Shown: piece by piece, positions 45,693 through 53,702 of the stretch
Numbering within the stretch: the stretch's first letter is position 1
Layout of the letters: each line of letters begins with the position of its first letter
Assembly (NCBI RefSeq): GCF_004006535.1
Contig: NZ_RLIH01000004.1
Location: forward strand, 106,112-170,111
Reading direction: 5' to 3'
DNA: 64,000 nt
Source: Anaerosphaera multitolerans
GTDB taxonomy: Bacteria > Bacillota > Clostridia > Tissierellales > Peptoniphilaceae
The notes under the pieces: generated by a model
Database searches by the model: none
What the model saw: only the letters and a program-made list of their open reading frames with translations
What the model was told of the DNA's origin: nothing
Translations under genes and position numbers: made by a program

Positions 45693-45886
45693 GTCTTCAC
45701 CTCAACTTATATATACCACATTGCTGAGTAAAATCCATATAAATTTTAAAAATATTAGCAATTTAGTCAGATAAATAAATAGCGGAAAAACGTTGCAAAA
45801 TAATTTAAAACATGGTAATATATCTCTTGTAGATATTTCACATTAGTGAAAATTCTTCAATCATCTTTTTTCTTCCCAGCTATACA

Positions 45887-45917
45887 TAAAAAGAACGCTT
45901 AGTAAGCGTTCTTTTTT
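45887..45917. terminator. Terminator downstream of the ECF S-component gene
   Basis: AAGAACGCTT-agt-AAGCGTTCTT with T-runs in both directions. On the minus strand it ends the ECF gene. Confidence 0.8.
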
Positions 45918-45920
45918 GTT

Positions 45921-46463
45921 TTAAAAACCAATGTAGTGAAAGGATTTAGAGTTTAATATTTTATCTGCTAAAAAAGTTGCAAATAATTTATCTAAAAAAT
46001 CCGTTGCGAACTGCGTTATAAAAACTGCAGGTACTAAGTGGATTCCCATAGCTCTTAAAAGCTGTACAATATATGCGGAACCTGAACTTGTAACACCGTT
46101 AAATACACTTGCAACTAAAACAGCTCCAATAAGAGAAATGGGTATTGAAATAATAAAGACTTTAATTATTTTAGCTCTTAAGGGTTTTTGCAAAATGCTT
46201 CTGGAATGTCCCATAAGGATTCCCAAAAGAATTTGAACTGGTATAAAGTAGAAAGAGTAGATGTCAAAAATCATACCGCTTAAAGCGGAACTTAAAGCTC
46301 CGGTTAAAGCTCCGGCATAGGGGCCATATAATAAACTTATGAATACAGTTCCAATACTGTCAAGATAAATAGGAAGTTTAAGAGAAAAAGCAATTAAACT
46401 TCCCACAATATTTATTGCAACACAAAAAGAAATAAAAGTAAGTTTTTTTGTATTTATTTTCAT
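45921..46463 (-). CDS. ECF transporter S component, probably for a queuosine precursor
   Basis: A 180-residue, five- to six-helix membrane protein of the ECF substrate-binding type. Its small size, KLPIYLDSIGTVFISLLYGPYAGALTGALS near residue 30, and lack of an ATPase or T component beside it fit a group II S component that shares a common energising module. The preceding preQ1-type riboswitch is the reason for proposing preQ1/queuine or queuosine as substrate. The sequence is not obviously the classical QueT, so a QrtT-like family is possible. Confidence 0.75.
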   Translation of the reverse strand: MKINTKKLTFISFCVAINIVGSLIAFSLKLPIYLDSIGTVFISLLYGPYAGALTGALSSALSGMIFDIYSFYFIPVQILLGILMGHSRSILQKPLRAKIIKVFIISIPISLIGAVLVASVFNGVTSSGSAYIVQLLRAMGIHLVPAVFITQFATDFLDKLFATFLADKILNSKSFHYIGF

Positions 46464-46470
46464 TTTTAAA

Positions 46471-46542
46471 ATTTCCTCCTTAAAGTAAGGAGAACAGCAA
46501 AGTATAGTTTAGTTTTTTATACTTGGAGTTCTCGAACAAGTA
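46471..46542 (-). promoter_or_regulatory. preQ1-I-type riboswitch with ribosome-site hairpin
   Basis: Read on the minus strand: stem TACTTG (46542-46537), loop TTCGAGAACTC, CAAGTA (46525-46520), then the tail TAAAAAACTAA. This is the H-type pseudoknot layout of preQ1-I aptamers: a 5-6 bp stem, a TTCNAG loop and a terminal A-rich tail with CTA. AAGTATA in the stem can pair with TATACTT downstream, competing with the aptamer. A second hairpin CTCCTT/AAGGAG then covers the AAGGAGG ribosome site, implying translational control. Confidence 0.75.
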
Positions 46543-46599
46543 CCACATAGGTGGATTTAGAGAAACTTAATTTTAACATCAATAGAATTAAATTTCAAA

Positions 46600-47577
46600 T
46601 TATTTTGCCTTTACAGAAACTTCTCCGCTGGATAGGGTTACTATTTCTCCATCTTCCATTTTAACTATTAAATTCCCTGAATCGTTGATATCAATAGCTA
46701 GGGCTTCATAATTTTTTGAATTTCTTTCAAAGGTTACGATTTTCCCCAGAAGAAAAGAATGATCCTTATATATTTTTAAAATTTCAGCTTCCTCCATTTT
46801 ATAAAAGGCCTTGTGAAATTGAACTATTATCTCTGCAATTAATTCATTTCTAAGTAAATTTTTTTCGTTTAAAGATCCTGCCACCAGTCTAACATTCTCA
46901 TCTAAAGAGGAAATGTCCGTTGTGAAATTAATACCTATACCTACAATAATGGATTTTATCTGTCTTGATTCAAAGTCGGAATCGGCTTCAGATAGTATAC
47001 CGCAAATTTTCTTTCCCTTTAAAAAAATATCATTAACCCATTTTATTTCTGGATTTTGATTGGTTTTATTTTTTATTGCATTTACAACTGCCACCGCTGC
47101 TCTAATAGTTACAAGATCAAAGGAACTTAGATTAAAATCACTGTCAGGAAATAGGACGAAGGACATATAAATTCCCGTACCCTTTGGTGATGAAAAGTTT
47201 TTACCCCTTCTGCCTCTTCCTTCAGTCTGCTCATCGGCAACTAGGACTGTGAAATTTTTAAGGTCCTCAGTATATAGAAGTCTTTTGGCTTCAGTGTTAG
47301 TGGAGTCAATAGAATCGTAGTAGAGTATGTCAATATCCTTTAGATTAGTAGTTAAATTGTGAACTATTCCGAAAGTTGAAATCTTGTCGTTTTTTTCATC
47401 AAGTTTATAGCCCTTATTAGTGGAACTTTTTATAATATATCCCTCTTCTTTTAGCGAATTGACACCTTTCCAAATGGCAGTTCTGGAAAGGGAAAGTTCA
47501 TTTGCCAGCTCTTCACCGGAAATATATTTATCTCTGTTTTCTTCAAGTTTTTTTAAAATAATATCTTTGGTTTTCAT
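46600..47577 (-). CDS. birA: Biotin--[acetyl-CoA-carboxylase] ligase with HTH domain
   Basis: Bifunctional biotin ligase and repressor: activates biotin to biotinyl-AMP, attaches it to carboxylases, and can repress biotin genes. 325 residues from ATG 47577 (AGGAG eight bases before). An N-terminal winged helix (~1-62, LANELSLSRTAIWKGVNSLKE) is followed by the catalytic domain with EQTEGRGRRGKNFSSPKGTGIY near 112. KWVNDIFLKGKKICGIL comes at ~182, and a C-terminal SH3-like cap ends the protein. It is transcribed away from the tRNA-Ser gene. Confidence 0.94.
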   Translation of the reverse strand: MKTKDIILKKLEENRDKYISGEELANELSLSRTAIWKGVNSLKEEGYIIKSSTNKGYKLDEKNDKISTFGIVHNLTTNLKDIDILYYDSIDSTNTEAKRLLYTEDLKNFTVLVADEQTEGRGRRGKNFSSPKGTGIYMSFVLFPDSDFNLSSFDLVTIRAAVAVVNAIKNKTNQNPEIKWVNDIFLKGKKICGILSEADSDFESRQIKSIIVGIGINFTTDISSLDENVRLVAGSLNEKNLLRNELIAEIIVQFHKAFYKMEEAEILKIYKDHSFLLGKIVTFERNSKNYEALAIDINDSGNLIVKMEDGEIVTLSSGEVSVKAK

Positions 47578-47659
47578 TAGCTTCACTCCTGTTATAAATT
47601 TTACTATAGAATTTTAAAAAGGTAAACCTGCTAGGGTACTAGGGTAGATAATAAGAATA

Positions 47660-47688
47660 TTGACAAAGTGGTTCAAGTAAGTTAAAAT
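47660..47688 (+). promoter_or_regulatory. Promoter of the tRNA-Ser/SRP RNA unit
   Basis: TTGACA, 17 bases, TAAAAT at 47683-47688, 12 bases before the tRNA. The perfect -35 box and optimal spacing suit a stable-RNA promoter. Confidence 0.75.
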
Positions 47689-47700
47689 TTATTATTACGT

Positions 47701-47790
47701 GGAGAGATGTCCGAGAGGTTGAAGGAGCCCGCCTGGAAAGCGCGTAAACGGGAAACTGTTTCGGGGGTTCGAATCCCCCTCTCTCCGCCA
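47701..47790 (+). tRNA. tRNA-Ser (anticodon GGA)
   Basis: 90 bases with encoded CCA. The acceptor stem GGAGAGA (47701-47707) pairs with TCTCTCC (47780-47786), with discriminator G. The anticodon GGA is at 47735-47737 in loop CTGGAAA. A long variable arm is present as in class II tRNAs, and the T-loop reads GGTTCGAATCC. It reads UCC and UCU codons. The SRP RNA follows directly. Confidence 0.96.
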
Positions 47791-48062
47791 TTGCCATGAT
47801 AGACGGGGAATTAGCGATGCCTTGTAACCTGCAATTCGCTACAGCAGGGTTGAATTCCCACCTAAGGGCTGAAATTGTGTAGCCTGCCCCAAGTGTGTGG
47901 CGTTGAGGATTGGGTCCTGCGCAACGTATGCTCGTGAACCGTGTCAGGTCCTGACGGAAGCAGCACTAAGCGAGATTTTACGTGTGCCGCAGGGGTGCCT
48001 GGTCTGAGTTAACTACTTGGGTACCGTATGGAATTTCATTTCGAAGGTGGGTTCATGGCTAC
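47791..48062 (+). ncRNA. ffs: Signal recognition particle RNA (long, Alu-containing form)
   Basis: Scaffold RNA of the SRP, partner of Ffh. The conserved domain IV, GTGTCAGGTCC through GGAAGCAGCAC, lies at 47941-47966, with apical loop TGAC (the URRC class) and the asymmetric internal loops that bind Ffh. The 5' part, GGGGAATTAGCGATGCC and GTAACCTGCAATTCGCT, is the Alu domain of Gram-positive SRP RNAs. The ends pair: GCCATGA (47793-47799) with TCATGGC (48053-48059). Exact ends are estimated. A terminator follows. Confidence 0.94.
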
Positions 48063-48068
48063 ATATGT

Positions 48069-48098
48069 AGAGAAAGTTTTAAAGCTTTCTCTTTTTTT
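48069..48098 (+). terminator. Terminator of the SRP RNA
   Basis: AGAGAAAG-ttttaaag-CTTTCTCT followed by a long T-run. Confidence 0.88.
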
Positions 48099-48160
48099 AT
48101 TGTCATATATTTTGGACAAAACATTTTAAATAAAACTACCAATTCTAAAACATATTCAAT

Positions 48161-48463
48161 ATAAATTACAGTGGAATATTATTAATAATCATTAAAAATA
48201 AAAGTCATTCACATAGAAATATTAAATTTTAAAAATACATTGCAAATAAAACGGCCCAAGCGTTTAAGGGTGTAATGGGAGGGAGTGTGAGGTAGGGCAT
48301 GAGGGAAAATCGCAATTCCCTTCGCCTCCCTCAAGATAAAATATACCTAACATATCTTTAAAAGCATCAATAGATAGAAAACCGAAGAAAAAAATATAAA
48401 AGACATTTCAATTAGTAGATTAAAAATCTAAAATTGAAAATTTTAATATAAAATAAAATTCAT
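48161..48463. repeat. Tandem intergenic repeat, copy 1
   Basis: 303-base unit opening ATAAATTACAGT and carrying, at 48301-48332, a GC-rich palindromic core: outer GAGGGA/TCCCTC enclosing GGAAAATCGCAATTCCCTTC (48304-48323). No convincing reading frame is present. The 1,063-base gap from the SRP RNA to feoA is made up of this array plus AT-rich DNA (about 48,860-49,018) in which I see nothing else. Confidence 0.85.
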
Positions 48464-48763
48464 AATAAATTACAGTGAAAATATTATTAATAATCATTAA
48501 AAAATAAAAGCCATTCACATAGAAATATTAAATTTTAAAAATACATTGCAAATAAAACAGCCCAAGCGTTTAAGGGTGTAATGGGAGGGAGTGTGAGGGA
48601 GGGCATGAGGGAAAATCGCAATTCCCTTCGCCTCCCTCAAGATAAAATATATCTAACATATCTTTAAAATCATCAATAGATAGAAAACCGAAGAAAAAAA
48701 TATAAAAGACATTTAATACCAGATTAAAAATTTAAAATTGAAAATTTTAATATAAAATTCATA
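48464..48763. repeat. Tandem intergenic repeat, copy 2
   Basis: 300-base copy of the preceding unit with few substitutions and small indels. The 20-base core recurs exactly at 48610-48629, and the sequence flanking it is nearly identical across the whole unit. Confidence 0.85.
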
Positions 48764-48860
48764 ATAAATTACAGTAGAAATATTATTAATAATCATTAAA
48801 AAATAAAAGCCATTCACATAGAAATGTTAAATTTTTAAAATCTTTAAAATTATAAATCAC
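48764..48860. repeat. Tandem intergenic repeat, copy 3 (lacks the core)
   Basis: Begins like copies 1 and 2 for about 72 bases, then jumps near 48836-48845 to sequence resembling the far side of the unit (TCTTTAAAAT). The GC-rich palindromic core has been lost. Confidence 0.65.
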
Positions 48861-49018
48861 CAATTATAAATAATCATTAAAACTTAAAAATCACATTAAA
48901 TTTTAAAGAAATATTCTTAAAATACTAAGAAAATACATTAAAAATTTCAAAAAAATTGTAAAAATAATTATTTACTTATTTTTTCTAAATAACCATTCCC
49001 AAATTGAAGAAAGTGTAT

Positions 49019-49080
49019 TATAATGAATATAGAAATCAATAACAATTATCATTTGCAGTTGGTATTGATAATAAAACTTT
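49019..49080 (+). promoter_or_regulatory. feo promoter with Fur-like operator
   Basis: TATAAT at 49019-49024 with a weak -35 (TTCCCA, 17 bases upstream). Downstream, TCAATAACAATTATCA (49037-49052) and TATTGATAATA (49063-49073) resemble the AT-rich GATAAT/ATTATC half-sites of Fur boxes and overlap the expected start. Iron-Fur repression of the feo operon is the usual arrangement; the match here is partial. Confidence 0.5.
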
Positions 49081-49125
49081 GTAACAAAGCTTTAAAATAA
49101 ATATACTTTGAATGGAGTGAAGGAA

Positions 49126-49353
49126 ATGCTTAATCTTTTAATGGTACCAAAGGATAGAGAATTTCAAATTGTAAAAATTAGAGAAAAAAAATGTAAAATG
49201 GATAATTGCGATAGACACTTAACAAATCTTGGTTTTGTAGAAGGCGCAAAGGTTTCAGTTGTTAATGAATGCAACGGAAATTTAATAGTAAAGGTTAAAG
49301 ACTCAAGAGTAGCTATTGGAAATGATATAGCAAAAGCAATAGTAGTGAAATAA
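49126..49353 (+). CDS. feoA: FeoA domain protein 1
   Basis: 75-residue SH3-like FeoA protein, accessory to ferrous iron uptake by FeoB. NLLMVPKDREFQIVKIREKKC and HLTNLGFVEGAKVSVVNE show the FeoA fold. ATG 49126 is chosen because GGAGTG precedes it; an upstream TTG has no site. It carries two extra cysteines (KKCKMDNC) absent in the second FeoA. First gene of feoA-feoA-feoB. Confidence 0.87.
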   Translation: MLNLLMVPKDREFQIVKIREKKCKMDNCDRHLTNLGFVEGAKVSVVNECNGNLIVKVKDSRVAIGNDIAKAIVVK

Positions 49354-49367
49354 CCTGGGAGGTTTAG

Positions 49368-49604
49368 ATGGTTTTACGCGATGTTGAAGTTGGAAAATAT
49401 TATAAAGTTTTAAAAATAGGCGGGAAAGGCCCTTTAAAAAGAAGAATTATGGATATGGGAATAACCAAGGGCGTTGAAATTTACATAAGAAAAGTGGCTC
49501 CCCTTGGTGATCCTGTTCAAATAAATGTGAGAAATTATGAACTTAGCATTAGAAGAGATGATGCTGAGTTAATTGAAGTGGAAGAAATAGTTAGGGAGGA
49601 TTAA
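49368..49604 (+). CDS. feoA: FeoA domain protein 2
   Basis: 78-residue FeoA protein with the canonical KIGGKGPLKRRIMDMGITKGVEIYI and RKVAPLGDPVQINVRNYELSIRR. It is the closer match to classical FeoA. The ATG follows GGGAGGTTTAG. It ends four bases before feoB, and its end supplies feoB's ribosome site. Two tandem FeoA proteins before FeoB are common in clostridia. Confidence 0.92.
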   Translation: MVLRDVEVGKYYKVLKIGGKGPLKRRIMDMGITKGVEIYIRKVAPLGDPVQINVRNYELSIRRDDAELIEVEEIVRED

Positions 49605-49608
49605 AAAA

Positions 49609-51756
49609 TTGGGTATTACGATAGCTTTAGCCGGAAATCCCAACAGTGGAAAGACTACTTTGTTTAACGCCTTAACTGGTTCTTATCAATATGTAGGAAA
49701 TTGGCCCGGAGTAACAGTTGAAAAAAAGACGGGGGAATACAGCAAAAATAGAGATATAAAAATTACAGACTTACCGGGAACTTATTCTCTTTCTCCTTAC
49801 ACTTTGGAGGAAGTGGTTTCTCGTGATTACTTATTAAAAGAACGTCCTGATGTAATTATTGACGTTGTAGATGCCACAAATATTGAAAGAAACCTGTACT
49901 TGGCGACACAACTTTCGGAAATAGGAATTCCGTTAGTCCTTGCTTTTAATATGATGGACGTTGTGAGAAAGAACAAAGACTCTATTGACTCAAAGAAAAT
50001 AGAGGAACTTTTAAATTGCAGGGTTGTTGAAATTTCGGCAATTAGAAATGAAAATCTGGATAAATTAATAGACGTTGCAGTTGAAGAGGCAAATTCTAAA
50101 AAGAAAATTATTGAAATTAAGGCCTTTTCACCTGAGGTGGAAAAATATATTTCGGAAATTGAAGATTTACTTACTTTAGATGAAGATATTCCTAAGAGAT
50201 GGGTTGCTATTAAACTTTTTGAAAGTGATTCTAAGATTATGGAAGATGCGAATTTAAGTGAAGATCTTGAAAATAAAGTAAGTGCAATTATTGAAAGAGC
50301 AGAAGAAGAATTTGACGATGACGGTGAGGGAATTATTACTGACGAAAGATATAATTTTGTAACTGACATTGTAAGTAAGACGGTTAAAAAAGGAAGAGAG
50401 GGTTTAACGTCTTCCGATAAGGCGGATAAAATCTTAACAAATAGATTTTTGTCTCTGCCAATATTTGTAGTGATAATGGCGGCGATATATTATATTTCCA
50501 TGACCATTGTAGGCGGACCTGTTACTGATTGGGTAAATGATGTTTTCTTTGGCGAAATAGTAGCGGGAAATTTTATGGGCTTTCTTGAGGGCCTGGGAGT
50601 TGCCGATTGGATGGTTTCTTTAATTGGCGACGGAGTTATAGGAGGAGTTGGAGCTGTACTTGGATTTTTACCTATCATAGCAGTGTTGTTTTTCTTTATA
50701 GCAATATTGGAAGATGTAGGTTATATGTCAAGGATAGCTTTTATATTGGATAAATTATTCAGAAGGTTCGGTCTTAGCGGAAAGAGTTTTATTCCGATAT
50801 TGGTTGGAACAGGATGTTCCGTACCCGGAATTGTAGGAACTAGAACTATAGAAAATGACAACGACAGACGTATGACAATAGTCGTAGCCTCCTTTATGCC
50901 CTGTGGCGCTAAAACCGATATAATTGCCTTATTTGCAGCTTTCCTTGGAGGAGCTTGGTGGTATGCGCCGATTTGGTACTTCGGAGGAATTGCAGCTGTT
51001 GCTATAACGGGAATTATGCTTAAAAAGACCAAGAGATTTCATGGGGATCCCGCACCTTTTGTAATGGAACTTCCCGAATATCACTTGCCTAATATGAGAA
51101 GTGTCTTTAAGGCCACGTGGAATAGATGTAAGTCTTTTATTGTAAAGGCGGGAACTATAATCCTCCTATGTACAGTGGCGATTTGGGTATTGCAACACAT
51201 TTCTGTAGACGGTCACTTTATGGACTTTGATGAAAATGTAACGGATTCACTTCTTGCCTTTGTAGGGAAAAAATTGCAGTGGATATTTGCTCCTCTTGGT
51301 TTTGGAGACTGGATAGCAACTATTGCCACCATACTTGGACTTATTGCCAAGGAAGTAGTGGTGGGAACTTATGGGGTAGTAATGGGGATAGCAGATGCAG
51401 AAGCTGGAGACCCAAGTCTTTCACAGTTTATAGCATCTAACTTCTCAACAGTTTCAGCTGTCAGTTTTATGTTCTTCAATCAACTTACAGTACCTTGCTT
51501 TGCAGCAATGGGAGCTATAAGAGAAGAAATGAATGACAAGAGGTGGACTGCTTTCGCCATAGGTTACCAAATAGTGTTTTCATATACAGTTGCTCTTATG
51601 ATATATCAATTTGGAAGAGTACTAGTACTTGGACAAAGCTTTAATATTTGGACAGGTGTAGCAGTAGTAATACTGTGTATATACTTATACTTTATATTTA
51701 GACCTAATAGATATAAGGATATCCACACAACTGTTCAAAGATCCGTTACGGAATAG
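49609..51756 (+). CDS. feoB: Ferrous iron transporter FeoB
   Basis: Membrane Fe(II) importer with a cytoplasmic GTPase domain. 715 residues: P-loop GNPNSGKT at 9-16, G2/G3 including DLPGTYSLSPYTLEE near 52, NMMD (G4) near 115, and a helical GDI spacer (~165-260). Two Gate motifs include GTGCSVPGIVGTRTI near 402, and about nine membrane helices follow from ~283. The start is TTG 49609 behind AGGGAGG; no ATG gives a P-loop. Encoded with two FeoA proteins and a small Cys-rich protein. Confidence 0.95.
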   Translation: MGITIALAGNPNSGKTTLFNALTGSYQYVGNWPGVTVEKKTGEYSKNRDIKITDLPGTYSLSPYTLEEVVSRDYLLKERPDVIIDVVDATNIERNLYLATQLSEIGIPLVLAFNMMDVVRKNKDSIDSKKIEELLNCRVVEISAIRNENLDKLIDVAVEEANSKKKIIEIKAFSPEVEKYISEIEDLLTLDEDIPKRWVAIKLFESDSKIMEDANLSEDLENKVSAIIERAEEEFDDDGEGIITDERYNFVTDIVSKTVKKGREGLTSSDKADKILTNRFLSLPIFVVIMAAIYYISMTIVGGPVTDWVNDVFFGEIVAGNFMGFLEGLGVADWMVSLIGDGVIGGVGAVLGFLPIIAVLFFFIAILEDVGYMSRIAFILDKLFRRFGLSGKSFIPILVGTGCSVPGIVGTRTIENDNDRRMTIVVASFMPCGAKTDIIALFAAFLGGAWWYAPIWYFGGIAAVAITGIMLKKTKRFHGDPAPFVMELPEYHLPNMRSVFKATWNRCKSFIVKAGTIILLCTVAIWVLQHISVDGHFMDFDENVTDSLLAFVGKKLQWIFAPLGFGDWIATIATILGLIAKEVVVGTYGVVMGIADAEAGDPSLSQFIASNFSTVSAVSFMFFNQLTVPCFAAMGAIREEMNDKRWTAFAIGYQIVFSYTVALMIYQFGRVLVLGQSFNIWTGVAVVILCIYLYFIFRPNRYKDIHTTVQRSVTE

Positions 51757-51765
51757 GAGAAGAAA

Positions 51766-51912
51766 ATGAATATACAAACAGCTTTAATCCTGATTTTGCT
51801 CTTAGTGGTAATATACTTTGCAGTAAGACATGTTAGAAAAACTAAGGGCTGTGATTGCGGATGTGGAATAGATGATAGCCATTGTGGAGGATGTTCCGGC
51901 TGTCATCATTAA
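51766..51912 (+). CDS. Small Cys-rich FeoB-associated membrane protein
   Basis: A 48-residue protein: one N-terminal membrane helix (~5-21), a basic turn RHVRKTKG, then a tail with six cysteines (CDCGC, C40, CGGC-SGC pattern) and a C-terminal HH. Such proteins regularly follow feoB in Firmicutes and may bind iron or aid assembly. The ATG follows TAGGAGAAGAAA just after the feoB stop, so it is in the operon. Confidence 0.82.
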   Translation: MNIQTALILILLLVVIYFAVRHVRKTKGCDCGCGIDDSHCGGCSGCHH

Positions 51913-51946
51913 AAAACGGGTGGTTACAAGTGACCACCCGTTTTTG
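51911..51946. terminator. Bidirectional terminator after the feo operon
   Basis: AAAAACGGGTGGT / ACCACCCGTTTTT with an 8-base loop, T-runs on both strands. Confidence 0.9.
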
Positions 51947-52034
51947 TTTTATATTATAGCAGTAACTAAAGTTTTTATTTTCTAAAAACAATCATAATAT
52001 ATTGTTTGAATTTTATAGAATTAGCTATCTATTA

Positions 52035-53522
52035 TTAATTTAATTTGCTAGATACGATTTTTTTGGAGTTTAAATTAAAGTAGTACAGTGTATCGTCTTT
52101 AATTGACAGGCTATTGATATCTGTAATATCAGCTGATTTATATACAATGTTTCCTTCTTTATCTATTACCATTAACCTATACTTATTTTCAGGTTTTTCC
52201 ATAAAAGTTGCAACAAGAAAGTCGTTTAAGATTTCAAAGTTACCCATCTCCGCTCTTTCGTTTAGGGGCTTGCCGTCAACAGATAGGGAATAGTTGGTTT
52301 CGGCACTTCTCAAAAAAATATGACCGTTTAAAACTCTAAACTCCCAACCATCTGATAGGTTGCTATAGCTTTGGATTTCTTTGGTCTCATTTGTCTCTAA
52401 GTTGTATTGGTAGATTGTATATTTACCCTTATTATTTTTTACATAGTACATATTACTGCCGTCCCATTGTACGTAACTGAAAACATCGTCTCCCAATTCA
52501 CTTAAGAGTTTTAAATTATCTTTTTCATCTAAGGAGTAGAGTGCTTTTTTTGTTCCTCTTGATTTATCTGTAAGTATCATAAATAGAGAATTGTTATATT
52601 CATAAAAATCACTTAAATTATAATCTTTAATATTTATATTTCTTGATTTATCTTCGGTTTTTATAGAAAATCCATTTTGTAAATAAGAGATTAAATATTC
52701 TTTTCCATTTTTATAATGCACTTCAATATTATTGGAATCATGAACTTTGTATACTTCTCCATCCTTTAAAGTGGCATGATAATAAGGACCTTTTGCTGAA
52801 CTGGCATCAGGTCTATAGGAAAGGTAAGTAATGCCTCCTGTGGAAGTAAGGGAAAGACCTTTATATTTATCAGTTAAGGAAAAAATTTCCTTAGGTTTTT
52901 CTTTGGAATTAATCTTTCCTGAATATACTTTATTGGCCTCTGCAAAATAATAATAAGGTGCATCGATTGCAACATTGTCGGAATTAATTACAGTTTCAGA
53001 TGTAGAAGTGCCTTTGCTTGACCTTATAACCAATCCGCTATTGGCATCAAAGTTATATTCCCAACCGAACTCTTCAACGGCATACTTCCAAGTAAGTGGA
53101 AAATAAGTTACATCTCTAAAACTAAGAAGTGGATATTCTTCTTTGGAGTTGTCAATAACCTTTCCGTTAATAGTGATTGGAAAATTTGGAATAGTAGCGC
53201 TTTGAATATTGCCGTTAAGGGTATCTGTAATTGGAACATAGGAGCCGTCAATGTCCGACTTTTCAATAAAGAGTCCTTGGTCATCTCCCTTCCACTGGGT
53301 TTCAACTCCAAGTAATCTCATATCATAGTAGGTCATTGGAAAATAAGTAATGTCCTTATAGACAATTAGAGGATATTTGGCGTTTTTTGTATTTATAAGA
53401 TTGTCATTAATTGTGATATTAAATTTAGGAAGACTTACTCTTATGTTTTTAGCTTCCGCTTTTATAGATACCATTGAAGTAAAAATACACAGTGAAGCTA
53501 AAAGTACATATTTCTTTTTCAT
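52035..53522 (-). CDS. Exported protein with copper-amine-oxidase-N-like repeats
   Basis: 495 residues. Signal peptide to about residue 24 (KAEA). Two repeats then follow at ~28-85 and ~105-165, each with an LPxFxITIN...YPLIxYxDITYFP pattern as in the copper amine oxidase N-terminal-like domain of Firmicutes surface proteins. The C-terminal ~310 residues are beta-rich, with SLTDKYKG, LLSELGDDVFSYVQWDG and similar blades, like a DUF5050-type propeller. The ATG follows AAAGGAGGGA. It is monocistronic; the function is unknown. Confidence 0.78.
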   Translation of the reverse strand: MKKKYVLLASLCIFTSMVSIKAEAKNIRVSLPKFNITINDNLINTKNAKYPLIVYKDITYFPMTYYDMRLLGVETQWKGDDQGLFIEKSDIDGSYVPITDTLNGNIQSATIPNFPITINGKVIDNSKEEYPLLSFRDVTYFPLTWKYAVEEFGWEYNFDANSGLVIRSSKGTSTSETVINSDNVAIDAPYYYFAEANKVYSGKINSKEKPKEIFSLTDKYKGLSLTSTGGITYLSYRPDASSAKGPYYHATLKDGEVYKVHDSNNIEVHYKNGKEYLISYLQNGFSIKTEDKSRNINIKDYNLSDFYEYNNSLFMILTDKSRGTKKALYSLDEKDNLKLLSELGDDVFSYVQWDGSNMYYVKNNKGKYTIYQYNLETNETKEIQSYSNLSDGWEFRVLNGHIFLRSAETNYSLSVDGKPLNERAEMGNFEILNDFLVATFMEKPENKYRLMVIDKEGNIVYKSADITDINSLSIKDDTLYYFNLNSKKIVSSKLN

Positions 53523-53702
53523 AAAATCCCTCCTTTGCTTTTATTCTATCACTAAGAATTAAAATAAAAAATATATTTTAGATAATTGCTAGAGGCGGTT
53601 ATGAGATTTAATATTATTTTACAATTATCACAAACTTATATATAATTATAATGTTATAATCGTGTTAATAATGAAATTGGTTAATAGATTAGGGGGATTA
53701 AA

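Noticed and set aside
47982..48164. 60-codon plus-strand reading frame
   Set aside because: It lies almost wholly inside the SRP RNA and its terminator, and has no ribosome site.
48161..48860. CRISPR array or replication iterons in the tandem repeats
   Set aside because: Units are about 300 bp, not 25-40 bp with unique spacers, and no DnaA-box series was seen.
53523..53702. T-box leader before gltX
   Set aside because: No specifier stem, no conserved GGTGG-type antiterminator sequence, and no terminator in the leader.
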